Shown here in pieces: positions 52,766 through 60,545 of a stretch of 63,800 nt of DNA; positions within the stretch are counted from its first letter, which is position 1, and every line of letters starts with the position of its first letter. Made by a program: the position numbers and the translations under genes. Source of the stretch: Aquariibacter sp964433315 (GTDB taxonomy: Bacteria; Pseudomonadota; Gammaproteobacteria; Burkholderiales; Burkholderiaceae_C); assembly GCA_964433315.1 (NCBI GenBank), contig CAYSQO010000005.1, forward strand, positions 1 to 63,800, in the 5' to 3' direction. Under the pieces are notes generated by a model. It was not told the DNA's origin and did not search any database. It saw only the letters and a program-made list of their open reading frames with translations.

Positions 52766-53452
52766 ATGCTGTCAGTTTATTCATGGCCCACGCCCAACGG
52801 CCACAAGGTCCACATCATGCTGGAGGAGTGCGGGCTGCCCTACCGCGTCGAGGCCGTCGACATCGGCGCGGGTGCGCAGTTCGAGCCCGTCTTCCTGGCG
52901 ATCAGCCCGAACAACAAGATCCCGGCCCTGGTCGACCCGGACGGCCCGGGGGGCAAGCCGATCCAGCTGTTCGAGTCCGGCGCCATCCTGATGTACCTGG
53001 CCGAGAAGACGGGCCGCTTCCTGCCGGCCGAGGGCGCCGCACGCTGGTCGGTGCTGCAGTGGCTGATGTTCCAGATGGGCGGGGTCGGCCCGATGCTCGG
53101 CCAGGCCCACCACTTCCGCCTCTACGCGCCCGAGCCGATCGACTACGCCATCGAGCGCTACACCCGCGAGGCGCAGCGGCTCTATGGCGTCATGGACCGG
53201 CGCCTGGCCGAGTGCGCCTGGCTGGCGGGCGAGAGCTACTCGATCGCCGACATCGCCGTCTGGCCCTGGCTGCGCACCGCCGAACGCCAGGGCATCGACT
53301 GGGCCGACTTCCCGCGGCTGAAGGCCTGGTTCGACCGCCTGGCCGAGCGGCCGGCCGTGCAGCGCGGCGTGGCCGTATTGGCCGATCGCCACAAGCCGCT
53401 CACGGACGACAAGGCGCGGGCGCTGCTGTTCGGCCAGGCCCCCAGGGCCTGA
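52766..53452 (+). CDS. yfcG: Glutathione S-transferase, YfcG/YghU (Nu) type
   Basis: 228 residues. YSWPTPNGHKVHIMLEECGLPYRVEAVDIGAGAQFEPVFLAISPNNKIPALVD and QLFESGAILMYLAEKTGRFLP match the Nu-class enzymes that act as disulfide-bond oxidoreductases with glutathione. The C-terminal helical domain holds ESYSIADIAVWPWL. The ATG has GAGGAAGG upstream. The longer open frame upstream is shadow. Confidence 0.92.
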   Translation: MLSVYSWPTPNGHKVHIMLEECGLPYRVEAVDIGAGAQFEPVFLAISPNNKIPALVDPDGPGGKPIQLFESGAILMYLAEKTGRFLPAEGAARWSVLQWLMFQMGGVGPMLGQAHHFRLYAPEPIDYAIERYTREAQRLYGVMDRRLAECAWLAGESYSIADIAVWPWLRTAERQGIDWADFPRLKAWFDRLAERPAVQRGVAVLADRHKPLTDDKARALLFGQAPRA

Positions 53453-53467
53453 GACCGGCGGCCGGCC

Positions 53468-54163
53468 TCAGGCCACGGCGGCCTGGGCGGTGTCGGCCAC
53501 GATGCGCCCCGCCTCCAGGCGCAGCTGGCGATCGCAGCGGGCGGCCAGGCCGAGGTCGTGGGTGACCATCACCAGCGTCGTGCCGCGCTCGCGGTTCAGG
53601 GCGAGCATGAGCTGCATGACCGTCTCGCCGGTGGCGTGGTCGAGGCTGCCGGTCGGCTCGTCGGCCAGCAGCAGCGCGGGCTCGACGACGAAGGCCCGCG
53701 CCAGCGCCACCCGCTGCTGCTCGCCGCCGGAAAGCTTGCGCGGCGTGTGGCCCAGGCGCGCGCCCAGGCCGACCCGCTCCAGCATGGCCACGGCGCGCTC
53801 GCGGGCCCGGGGATCGCCCTGCAGTTCGAGCGGCAGCATCACGTTCTCGAGCGCGCTGAGGTGCGCCATCAGCTGAAAGCTCTGGAAGACGAAGCCCAGA
53901 TGCCGGGCGCGCCAGGCGGCGCGGGCGTCCTCGTCGAGCGCGAACAGGTCGGTCCCGCCGATCCGCACCGTGCCGCGGCTCGGCCGGTCCAGGCCGGCGA
54001 GCAGCGCCAGCAAGGTGCTCTTGCCCGAGCCCGAGGCCCCGACAATCGCGCAGGACTGCCGCGCAGCCAGGCTGAAATGGATGTCGTCCAGCAGGGTCAG
54101 CGACCCTGCAGCGTCCTCGACCGTTTTGCCGAGGTGCTCAACCGCCATCAGAATCTCACCCAT
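53468..54163 (-). CDS. ybbA: ABC transporter ATP-binding protein, YbbA/LolD type
   Basis: 231 residues. Walker A is GASGSGKSTLL; the signature is LSGGEQQRVALARA; Walker B is LLADEPTGSLD, with the D-loop following and HDLG as switch. LQGDPRARERAVAMLERVGLG is typical of the YbbA/MacB/LolD class that exports lipids or acts with a multi-pass permease. No permease gene is adjacent. The first ATG overlaps the tesA start codon on the other strand; the second ATG, five codons in, has a better ribosome site (GGGTGAG). Confidence 0.93.
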   Translation of the reverse strand: MGEILMAVEHLGKTVEDAAGSLTLLDDIHFSLAARQSCAIVGASGSGKSTLLALLAGLDRPSRGTVRIGGTDLFALDEDARAAWRARHLGFVFQSFQLMAHLSALENVMLPLELQGDPRARERAVAMLERVGLGARLGHTPRKLSGGEQQRVALARAFVVEPALLLADEPTGSLDHATGETVMQLMLALNRERGTTLVMVTHDLGLAARCDRQLRLEAGRIVADTAQAAVA

Positions 54164-54944
54164 GAAACCCGTCTCCCAAGACGCAGACGCCCACGAAGGC
54201 CTGCGCAGCCACCCGACGTTCCGCGACCCGGGAATCGCAGGCGACGACTGTAGCGGCCGGGCCGGACGCCGGCGGACCCTGGGGCTGCTGGGCCTGCTGG
54301 CGGCGGGTCTGGTCGGCGGCGGTCTGCTGCTGGGCCGCCTGCCGGCCCTTCAGGCCGCCCCGCCGCCGACCGTGCTGGTGCTCGGCGACAGCCTGTCCAC
54401 CCCGCACCGCATGGCGCCCGGCCGTGGCTGGGTGGCTTTGCTCCAGGCCCGCATCGAGCAACTTGGTCTCCCGCACAAGGTCGTCAACGCCAGCCTGGGC
54501 GGGGAGAAGACCGCCGGTGGGCGCAAGCGACTGGGGCCGCTGCTGGCCCAGCATCGGCCTGCCATGGTGCTGATCGAACTGGGCGGCAACGACGGCCTGA
54601 GCCGGGTGCCGCCGTCCGAGATGGCCGACAACCTGCGCGCGATGATCCAGATGAGCCGCGAGGCCGGGGCCCACCCGGTGGTGCTGGGCATGCAGATGCC
54701 CCGCGCCCTGAACCCGCGCTATCGGGAAACCTTCGCCGAAGTCTTCCCCCACGTCAGCCGCGAGCAACAGGCCACCCTGGTGCCCTTCTTCCTGGAAGCA
54801 GTGACGGCCCCCGAGGACATGTCGCGCTACTTCCACGCCGACGGCATCCACCCCAACGAACTGGCCCAGCCGGCCATGCTCGACAGCGTGTGGCGCGTCA
54901 TCTCGCCCCTGCTGCAAGGCCAGACGCAGGCCGCGACGCGGTGA
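54162..54944 (+). CDS. tesA: TesA-like GDSL arylesterase / lysophospholipase, first copy
   Basis: 260 residues. A 33-residue basic lead precedes a signal-like helix (RRRTLGLLGLLAAGLVGGGLLLGRLPALQAA). The SGNH blocks are complete: VLVLGDSLS with the nucleophile, an LGGEKTAGG glycine, IELGGNDGL with Asn and DGIHPNELAQP with the catalytic Asp-His pair. It hydrolyses thioesters, aryl esters or lysophospholipids in the periplasm. It starts at ATG 54162, two bases into the ybbA start codon; no other start is available before the signal helix. The second copy overlaps it as GTGA. Confidence 0.88.
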   Translation: MKPVSQDADAHEGLRSHPTFRDPGIAGDDCSGRAGRRRTLGLLGLLAAGLVGGGLLLGRLPALQAAPPPTVLVLGDSLSTPHRMAPGRGWVALLQARIEQLGLPHKVVNASLGGEKTAGGRKRLGPLLAQHRPAMVLIELGGNDGLSRVPPSEMADNLRAMIQMSREAGAHPVVLGMQMPRALNPRYRETFAEVFPHVSREQQATLVPFFLEAVTAPEDMSRYFHADGIHPNELAQPAMLDSVWRVISPLLQGQTQAATR

Positions 54945-55630
54945 AGCCGGCGCGGCGTGGTCCCGTGCGTCGCAGGGTGCTGAGCCGTCTGTCCGGCGTG
55001 GCGGCCTTCCTCGCGCTCGGCGGGCTGCAGGGCGGCCTGGCGCAGGCGGCTCCGCCCCCCACCGTGCTGGTACTCGGCGACAGCCTCTCGGCCGAGTACG
55101 GCCTGAAGCGCGACAGCGGCTGGGTGGCCGGGCTGCAGGCCCGTCTCGCCCAGCGCAGGCTGCCGCACCAGGTCGTCAATGCCAGCATCAGCGGCGAGAC
55201 CAGCGCCGGCGGGCGTCAGCGCCTGCCGGCGCTGCTGGCGCGGCACCGGCCGGCGGTGGTCATCATCGAGCTGGGTGGCAACGACGCCCTGCGCGGCCTG
55301 GCGCTGAACGCCACCGAGGCGAACCTGCGGGCGATGGCCCGCGCGGTGCGCAGCGCCGGGGCCAAGCCGCTGCTGCTGGGCATGCGCATCCCGCCCAACT
55401 ACGGCCGCCGCTACGGCGAGGACTTCGCCGCCCTCTTCCCGCGCGTGGCACGCGAGGAGCAGGCCGCGCTGCTGCCCTTCTTTCTGGCCTCGGTGGCCGC
55501 GCCGGACGATCTGGGCCGCTATTTCCAGGCCGACCGCATCCACCCCAACGAGGCCGCCCAGCCACGCATGCTCGACAGCGTCTGGCCGGTGCTGGAGCCC
55601 CTGCTGCGCGGCCCGGGCGCGGCGCGCTGA
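54941..55630 (+). CDS. tesA: TesA-like GDSL arylesterase / lysophospholipase, second copy
   Basis: 229 residues, a tandem paralogue of the preceding gene. A signal peptide (VLSRLSGVAAFLALGGLQGGLAQAA) precedes VLVLGDSLSAEYGLKRDSGWVAGLQARL, ISGETSAGG, IELGGNDALRG and DRIHPNEAAQP, all SGNH blocks intact. This copy keeps the common SAEYGL sequence of TesA, which the first copy has lost (it has STPHRM). The GTG start overlaps the first copy's TGA, so the two are cotranslated. Confidence 0.9.
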   Translation: MKPARRGPVRRRVLSRLSGVAAFLALGGLQGGLAQAAPPPTVLVLGDSLSAEYGLKRDSGWVAGLQARLAQRRLPHQVVNASISGETSAGGRQRLPALLARHRPAVVIIELGGNDALRGLALNATEANLRAMARAVRSAGAKPLLLGMRIPPNYGRRYGEDFAALFPRVAREEQAALLPFFLASVAAPDDLGRYFQADRIHPNEAAQPRMLDSVWPVLEPLLRGPGAAR

Positions 55631-55649
55631 GCCGGCGCGGGCCGCCGGC

Positions 55650-56192
55650 TCAGTCGTCGTCGACTGCGGCGTCCAGGCCGGGGAAGAGCACCTCGGTGTA
55701 GCCGAAGCGCCGGAAGTCGCGCACGCGCATGGGGTAGAGCATGCCGATCAGGTGATCGCATTCGTGCTGGACCACGCGGGCGTGGAAGCCCTCGGCCTCA
55801 CGCTCGATCGGCCGGCCCTGCGGGTCGAAGCCTTCATAGCGGATGCGGGCCCAGCGCGGCACCACGCCGCGCAGGCCGGGCACCGAGAGGCAGCCCTCCC
55901 AGCCCTCCTCCTCCGCGTCGCCGAGCGGGGTGATGCGCGGGTTCAGCAGCACGGTGCGCGGCACCGGCGGCGCCTCGGGGTAGCGCGGGTTCGGCGCGCC
56001 GCTGCCGAAGATCACGACCTGCCAGTCCTCGCCGATCTGCGGCGCGGCCAGGCCGGCACCGTTTGCGGCGGCCATGGTGTCCTCCAGATCGCGGATCAGG
56101 GCATGCAGCGCCGGACTGTCGAAATCGCGCACCGGCTGCGCCACGCGCAGCAGGCGCGGGTCGCCCATCTTCAGCAGGGTGCGGACAGCCAT
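55650..56192 (-). CDS. def: Peptide deformylase
   Basis: 180 residues. The three motifs are GAGLAAPQIG (residues 45-54), EGCLSVPG with metal ligand Cys101, and QHECDHLIG with His143, His147 and catalytic Glu144. It removes the formyl group from nascent peptides. No fmt gene is adjacent, so this may be a second deformylase. It is convergent with the second tesA copy (19 bp apart) and divergent from the channel gene. Confidence 0.94.
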   Translation of the reverse strand: MAVRTLLKMGDPRLLRVAQPVRDFDSPALHALIRDLEDTMAAANGAGLAAPQIGEDWQVVIFGSGAPNPRYPEAPPVPRTVLLNPRITPLGDAEEEGWEGCLSVPGLRGVVPRWARIRYEGFDPQGRPIEREAEGFHARVVQHECDHLIGMLYPMRVRDFRRFGYTEVLFPGLDAAVDDD

Positions 56193-56341
56193 CGGATCGT
56201 CTCCCAGGGACGGGCCCCAGCGGCCCGGCTTCGGCGCGGAGCATGCCAGCCCGGCGCGGCGGCCGCAGAATCGCGCCGGCCGCCCGGCCCGGCCGCGAGC
56301 CCGCGGCGCGGCCCGCAGGCCCGGCCTACACGAAGTCCACC

Positions 56342-57244
56342 ATGTCTCGGCCCCCTTCCCCCGCCAACCCGCCGTCCACCGCCGATGCGGCCGCCCCGCC
56401 CGCCTTCGGCAAGCCCCTGAAGGGCTGGCGGCTGCGGCTCTACACCATCATCTTCGAGGCCGAGACGCGTGCCGGCCGGGCCTTCGACATCGCGCTGATC
56501 GTGGCCATCCTGGCCAGCGTCGCGGTGGTCATCGCCGACAGCGTGGCCCCGCTGCGCGCACGCCATGGCGCGCTGTTCGGCGTGCTGGAATGGGTGTTCA
56601 CGGCCGGCTTCACGCTCGAATACCTGGCCCGGCTGGCCTGCGTGCGGCATCCGCTGCGCTACGCCACCAGCTTCTACGGCGTGATCGACCTGCTGGCCGT
56701 GCTGCCCACCTACCTGGCCTTCTTCGTGCCGGAGCTGCATGCCCTGATCGACGTGCGCCTGCTGCGGCTGCTGCGCGTCTTCCGCATCTTCAAGCTCGGC
56801 GCCTATGTGGAGGAGTACGGCGCGCTCGGCCGCGCCCTGCAGGCCTCGCGGCGCAAGATCGCCGTCTTCCTGTCCTTCGTGCTGCTGGTCGTCACGGTGA
56901 TGGGCACCCTGATGTACGTGGTCGAGGGGCCGGAACACGGCTTCACCAGCATCCCCACCGCGGTCTACTGGGCGGTCACCACCATGACCACGGTGGGCTT
57001 CGGCGACCTCACGCCCAAGACCGACCTGGGCCGCCTGATCGCCTCGATGATGATGCTGCTGGGCTGGGGCACGCTGGCGGTGCCCACCGGCATCGTCACC
57101 GCCGAGTTCACCGCCCAGCGTCTGGTGCGCGAGCCCACCACCCGCAGCTGCCACGAATGCCTGAGCGAAGGGCATCTGCCCAGCGCGCGCTTCTGCCGCG
57201 ACTGCGGCGCGCGGCTGCCCGCCTTCCAGCGCGACGGAGCCTGA
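56342..57244 (+). CDS. Voltage-gated-type potassium channel with C-terminal zinc ribbon
   Basis: 300 residues. Six transmembrane segments are visible. The S4-like helix is DVRLLRLLRVFRIFKLGAYVEEYG with regularly spaced Arg/Lys. The selectivity filter is TVGFGD at 217-222 in AVTTMTTVGFGDLTPKTDLGR. After the last helix there is SCHECLSEGHLPSARFCRDCGARL, two CxxC knuckles forming a probable zinc ribbon. The start is the ATG at 56342, before a Pro/Ala-rich cytosolic lead; the longer upstream frame is antisense to def. Confidence 0.9.
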   Translation: MSRPPSPANPPSTADAAAPPAFGKPLKGWRLRLYTIIFEAETRAGRAFDIALIVAILASVAVVIADSVAPLRARHGALFGVLEWVFTAGFTLEYLARLACVRHPLRYATSFYGVIDLLAVLPTYLAFFVPELHALIDVRLLRLLRVFRIFKLGAYVEEYGALGRALQASRRKIAVFLSFVLLVVTVMGTLMYVVEGPEHGFTSIPTAVYWAVTTMTTVGFGDLTPKTDLGRLIASMMMLLGWGTLAVPTGIVTAEFTAQRLVREPTTRSCHECLSEGHLPSARFCRDCGARLPAFQRDGA

Positions 57245-57296
57245 GCCCGGGGAGAGAGGCCACGGGGCGCGGCGACGCCGCCCCCGCGCCGCAGGC

Positions 57297-58439
57297 TCAC
57301 TTCGACGGCACCTTGCCCTCGACGCCCTTGAGGTAGAAGTCGACCTTGTCCTTCCAGACTTGGTCGGCCTTCACGCCGGCGGCCAGCACCTCGACGCCGG
57401 CGGTGGTGCTCAGCGGCCCGGTGAAGACTTCGAGGCTGCCGTCCTTGAGGCCGGCCTTGGCGGCTTCGAGCTTGGCCAGGGCCTCGGCGGGCAGGCCTTC
57501 GGCGAGCTTGACCAGGGCGTTCTGGCCCTCCTTCACGCCCCAGATGGTGCGGCCGGTGGTCCAGCTGCCGTCGAGCACCTGCCCGATGGCCTGCTTGTAG
57601 TAGCCGCCCCAGTCGACGATGGCCGAGGCCAGGTGCGCCTTGGGCGCCACGGCGCTCATGTCGCTGTCCCAGCCGAAGGCGTACTTGCCGTTCTTCTCGG
57701 CGGTCTGCAGCACGGCAGAAGAGTCGGTGTTCTGCAGCAGCACGTCGGCGCCGGCGTTGATCAGGGACTGGGCGGCCTCGCCCTCCTTGGGCGGATCGAA
57801 CCAGGAGCTGACCCAGACCACCTTGGTCTTGATCTTCGGGTTCACCGACTGCGCGCCCAGGGTGTAGGCGTTGATGTTGCGCAGCACCTCGGGGATGGGG
57901 AAGGAAGCGACGAAGCCCAGGGTACCCGTCTTGCTCATGGCCCCGGCGACGATGCCGGCCAGGTAGGCGTCCTCGTAGAACTTGGCGTCGTAGACGCGCA
58001 TGTTGGCGGCGGTCTTGTAGCCGGTGGCGTGCTCGAACTTCACGTCGGGGAAGTCGGCCGCCACCTTGAGCATGGGCTCCATGAAGCCGAAGGAGGTCGC
58101 GAAGATGATCTTGTGGCCCTGCTCGACCAGGTCGCGGATGACGCGCTCGGCGTCGGCGCCCTCGGGCACCTTCTCGACGAAGGTGGTCTGCACCTTGTCG
58201 CCGAAGGCGGCCTCGACGGCCTTGCGGCCCTGATCGTGGGCGTAGGTCCAGCCGGCATCGCCCACCGGGCCGACATAGACCCAGGCCGCCTTCAGCGGGG
58301 CCGGGGCGGCGGCCGGGGCCGAGGCGGCTTCGGCCGCCGGCGGCGGCTCGGACTTGCCGCAGCCCTGCAGCAGCAGGACGGTGGCCAGCGGGGCCAGGGC
58401 CGCCAGGCGGATCAGGGCACGCTTGCGGGAATCGAACAT
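57297..58439 (-). CDS. BMP-family ABC substrate-binding lipoprotein (purine/nucleoside type)
   Basis: 380 residues. Lipobox Leu-Gln-Gly-Cys27 (LATVLLLQGCGKS), then an Ala/Pro linker. The basic-membrane-protein domain shows AAWVYVGPVGDAGWTYAHDQGRKAVEAAFG, IIFATSFGFMEPMLKVAADFPDVKFEHATGYK and ASFPIPEVLRNINAYTLGAQ. BMP proteins bind purine nucleosides or related heterocycles. It is the last gene of the minus-strand ABC operon, 49 bp after the second permease, so it may be translated separately. Confidence 0.93.
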   Translation of the reverse strand: MFDSRKRALIRLAALAPLATVLLLQGCGKSEPPPAAEAASAPAAAPAPLKAAWVYVGPVGDAGWTYAHDQGRKAVEAAFGDKVQTTFVEKVPEGADAERVIRDLVEQGHKIIFATSFGFMEPMLKVAADFPDVKFEHATGYKTAANMRVYDAKFYEDAYLAGIVAGAMSKTGTLGFVASFPIPEVLRNINAYTLGAQSVNPKIKTKVVWVSSWFDPPKEGEAAQSLINAGADVLLQNTDSSAVLQTAEKNGKYAFGWDSDMSAVAPKAHLASAIVDWGGYYKQAIGQVLDGSWTTGRTIWGVKEGQNALVKLAEGLPAEALAKLEAAKAGLKDGSLEVFTGPLSTTAGVEVLAAGVKADQVWKDKVDFYLKGVEGKVPSK

Positions 58440-58488
58440 GGACGCTCCTGGAAGGACGGGACGGGAAGGGGCAGCCGGCCGTGCGGCC

Positions 58489-59409
58489 TCAGCCGCCCGG
58501 ATGGAAGGGTTTGCCGAGCGAGGCCGGCATGTGGGTGCGGATCCACAGCGGGTTGCGCGAGATCAGCGCCAGCACGAGCACCGTGGCCAGGTAGGGCAGC
58601 ATGGCCAGCAGCTGGCTGGAGATCTCCACGCCCGCGCCCTGCAGGGCGAACTGCAGCATGGTGACCCCGCCGAAGAGGTAGGCGCCGAGCAGCACGCGGC
58701 CCGGCCGCCAGGTGGCGAAGGGCGTCAGCGCCAGCGCGATCCAGCCGCGGCCCGAGACCAGGCCCTCGACCCACAGCGGCGCATAGACCACCGACAGGTA
58801 GGCCCCGGCCACACCGCACAGCGCCCCGCCGAGGATGACCGCCGCGGCGCGCAGCGCACGTACCGGATAGCCCAGGGCATGCGCGGCCTCGGGCGATTCG
58901 CCGAGCGCGCGCAGCACCAGGCCGGCACGGCTGCGGTCCAGCGCCCAGCCCAGGCCCAGGCCCAGCAGCAGGGTCAGCGGCACCAGCGGATGCTGGGCGA
59001 ACAGGGCCGGGCCGAGCAGCGGCAGCTCGCGGAGCAGGGGGATCTCGAACACCGCCTGGTCCGGCAGCTTCTGGCCGACCATGGACACACCGACGAAGGC
59101 CGAGAAGCCCGCGCCGAAGAGGCTCAGGGCCAGGCCGGTGGCGTACTGGTTGGTGTTGAGCCCGATGACCAGCAGCGCGAACAGCGCCGCCATCAGCGCC
59201 CCCGCGGCGGCACCCGCCGCGAAGGCCAGGCCCTGGCCCCCGCCCGCCAGGGCCACCGCGAAGCCGGCGACGGCGGCCACCAGCATCGTCCCCTCGGTGC
59301 CGAGGTTGAGGACGCCGGCCTTCTCGCCGATCAGTAGGCCCAGGCCGGCCAGCGCCAGCGGCGTGCCGGAGGCCAGGGTGGCGGCCAGGAGCAGGGCCAG
59401 CTCGTTCAT
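58489..59409 (-). CDS. ABC transporter permease (BMP/nucleoside type), second
   Basis: 306 residues with eight or so membrane helices. GLGLLIGEKAGVLNLGTEGTMLVAAVAGF is the conserved permease motif and NTNQYATGLALSLFGAGFSAFVG follows; ALGYPVRALRAAAVILGGALCGVAGAYLSV is the coupling region. It pairs with the other permease as a heterodimer. The ATG overlaps the upstream permease stop as ATGA. Confidence 0.92.
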   Translation of the reverse strand: MNELALLLAATLASGTPLALAGLGLLIGEKAGVLNLGTEGTMLVAAVAGFAVALAGGGQGLAFAAGAAAGALMAALFALLVIGLNTNQYATGLALSLFGAGFSAFVGVSMVGQKLPDQAVFEIPLLRELPLLGPALFAQHPLVPLTLLLGLGLGWALDRSRAGLVLRALGESPEAAHALGYPVRALRAAAVILGGALCGVAGAYLSVVYAPLWVEGLVSGRGWIALALTPFATWRPGRVLLGAYLFGGVTMLQFALQGAGVEISSQLLAMLPYLATVLVLALISRNPLWIRTHMPASLGKPFHPGG

Positions 59410-60545
59410 GCGGGTTCTCCGGAAGCAGGGGGCGCCGCGGGCCTCGGGGCTGGGGCGGCCCCCGGCCGCGGCGCGGCCCGGCGCACCCAGCGCAGGCGCT
59501 GCTGCACAAAGGTGTCGCAGGCCAGCAGCAGCACCAGCAGCAGGCCCTGGAAGACGCCGGTCAGCGCATTGGGCAGGCCGAGGCGGGACTGGGCCAGCTC
59601 GCCGCCGATGGTCAGCATGGACAGCAGCACCCCGGCCAGGCCGATGCCCAGCGGATGCAGGCGGCCGACAAAGCAGACGATGATGGCCGTGAAGCCGTAG
59701 CCGGTCGACACGTGCGGCGTCAGCTGCCGCAGCGGGCCGGCCAGCTCCAGCGCGCCGGCCAGACCGGCCAGGCCGCCCGAGACCAGCAGCGCCGTCCACA
59801 GCGCGCCGCGGCTGGAGAAGCCGGCATAGCGCGCCGCCGCCGGCGCCAGGCCGCCGACCTGCAGCTGGAAGCCGCGCCAGGCGCGGAACAGGAAGAGCCA
59901 GGCAACGCCGATCAGCAGCGGCGCGAGCAGGACGCCGACATGCAGCCGCGTGCCCGGCACCAGCCGCGGCAGGGCGTAGGACGCGTCGAAGCTCGGCGTC
60001 TGCGGGAAGTTGAAGCCCGCCGGGTCCTTCCACGGCCCGAAGACCAGGTGGTTGAGCAGCTGCTGGGCCACGTAGACCAGCATCAGGCTGACCAGGATCT
60101 CGCTGGCGTGGAAGCGGTCGCGCAGCAGCGCCGTGATGCCTGCCCAGGCCATGCCGCCGGCCACGCCGGCCAGCAGCAGCAGGGGCGCCCGCAGGCCGGC
60201 GGGCGTGCCCGCGGGCGCGGGGCCGAGGGCCAGGGCCAGGCCACCGGCGGCGATGGCGCCCAGCAGGAACTGCCCCTCCGCGCCGATGTTCCAGACATTG
60301 GCCCGGTAGCAGACGGCCAGGCCCAGGGCGCACAGGATGAGCGGCGTGGCCTTGAGCAGCACCTCGGTCACGCCGCGCAGGCCGTTGAGCGGCTCGACGA
60401 AGAAGACCGCCAGGCCACGCACCGGGTCCTTGCCGAGCAGCAGGAAGAGCAGCGCGGCGATCAGCGCCGTCAGCGCCAGCGCGATCAGGGGCGAGGCCAG
60501 GGCCAGCGCGCGCGCCGGCCGGGCCCGGGGTTCAAGCCGCAGCAT
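59406..60545 (-). CDS. ABC transporter permease (BMP/nucleoside type), first
   Basis: 379 residues. Membrane helices begin at ASPLIALALTALIAALLFLLLGKDP. CYRANVWNIGAEGQFLLGAIAAGGLAL is the same motif as in the partner, and FSSRGALWTALLVSGGLAGLAGALEL is the coupling part. The C-terminal tail is Pro/Ala-rich. Its start lies 14 bp inside the ATPase gene, showing tight coupling. Confidence 0.92.
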   Translation of the reverse strand: MLRLEPRARPARALALASPLIALALTALIAALLFLLLGKDPVRGLAVFFVEPLNGLRGVTEVLLKATPLILCALGLAVCYRANVWNIGAEGQFLLGAIAAGGLALALGPAPAGTPAGLRAPLLLLAGVAGGMAWAGITALLRDRFHASEILVSLMLVYVAQQLLNHLVFGPWKDPAGFNFPQTPSFDASYALPRLVPGTRLHVGVLLAPLLIGVAWLFLFRAWRGFQLQVGGLAPAAARYAGFSSRGALWTALLVSGGLAGLAGALELAGPLRQLTPHVSTGYGFTAIIVCFVGRLHPLGIGLAGVLLSMLTIGGELAQSRLGLPNALTGVFQGLLLVLLLACDTFVQQRLRWVRRAAPRPGAAPAPRPAAPPASGEPA

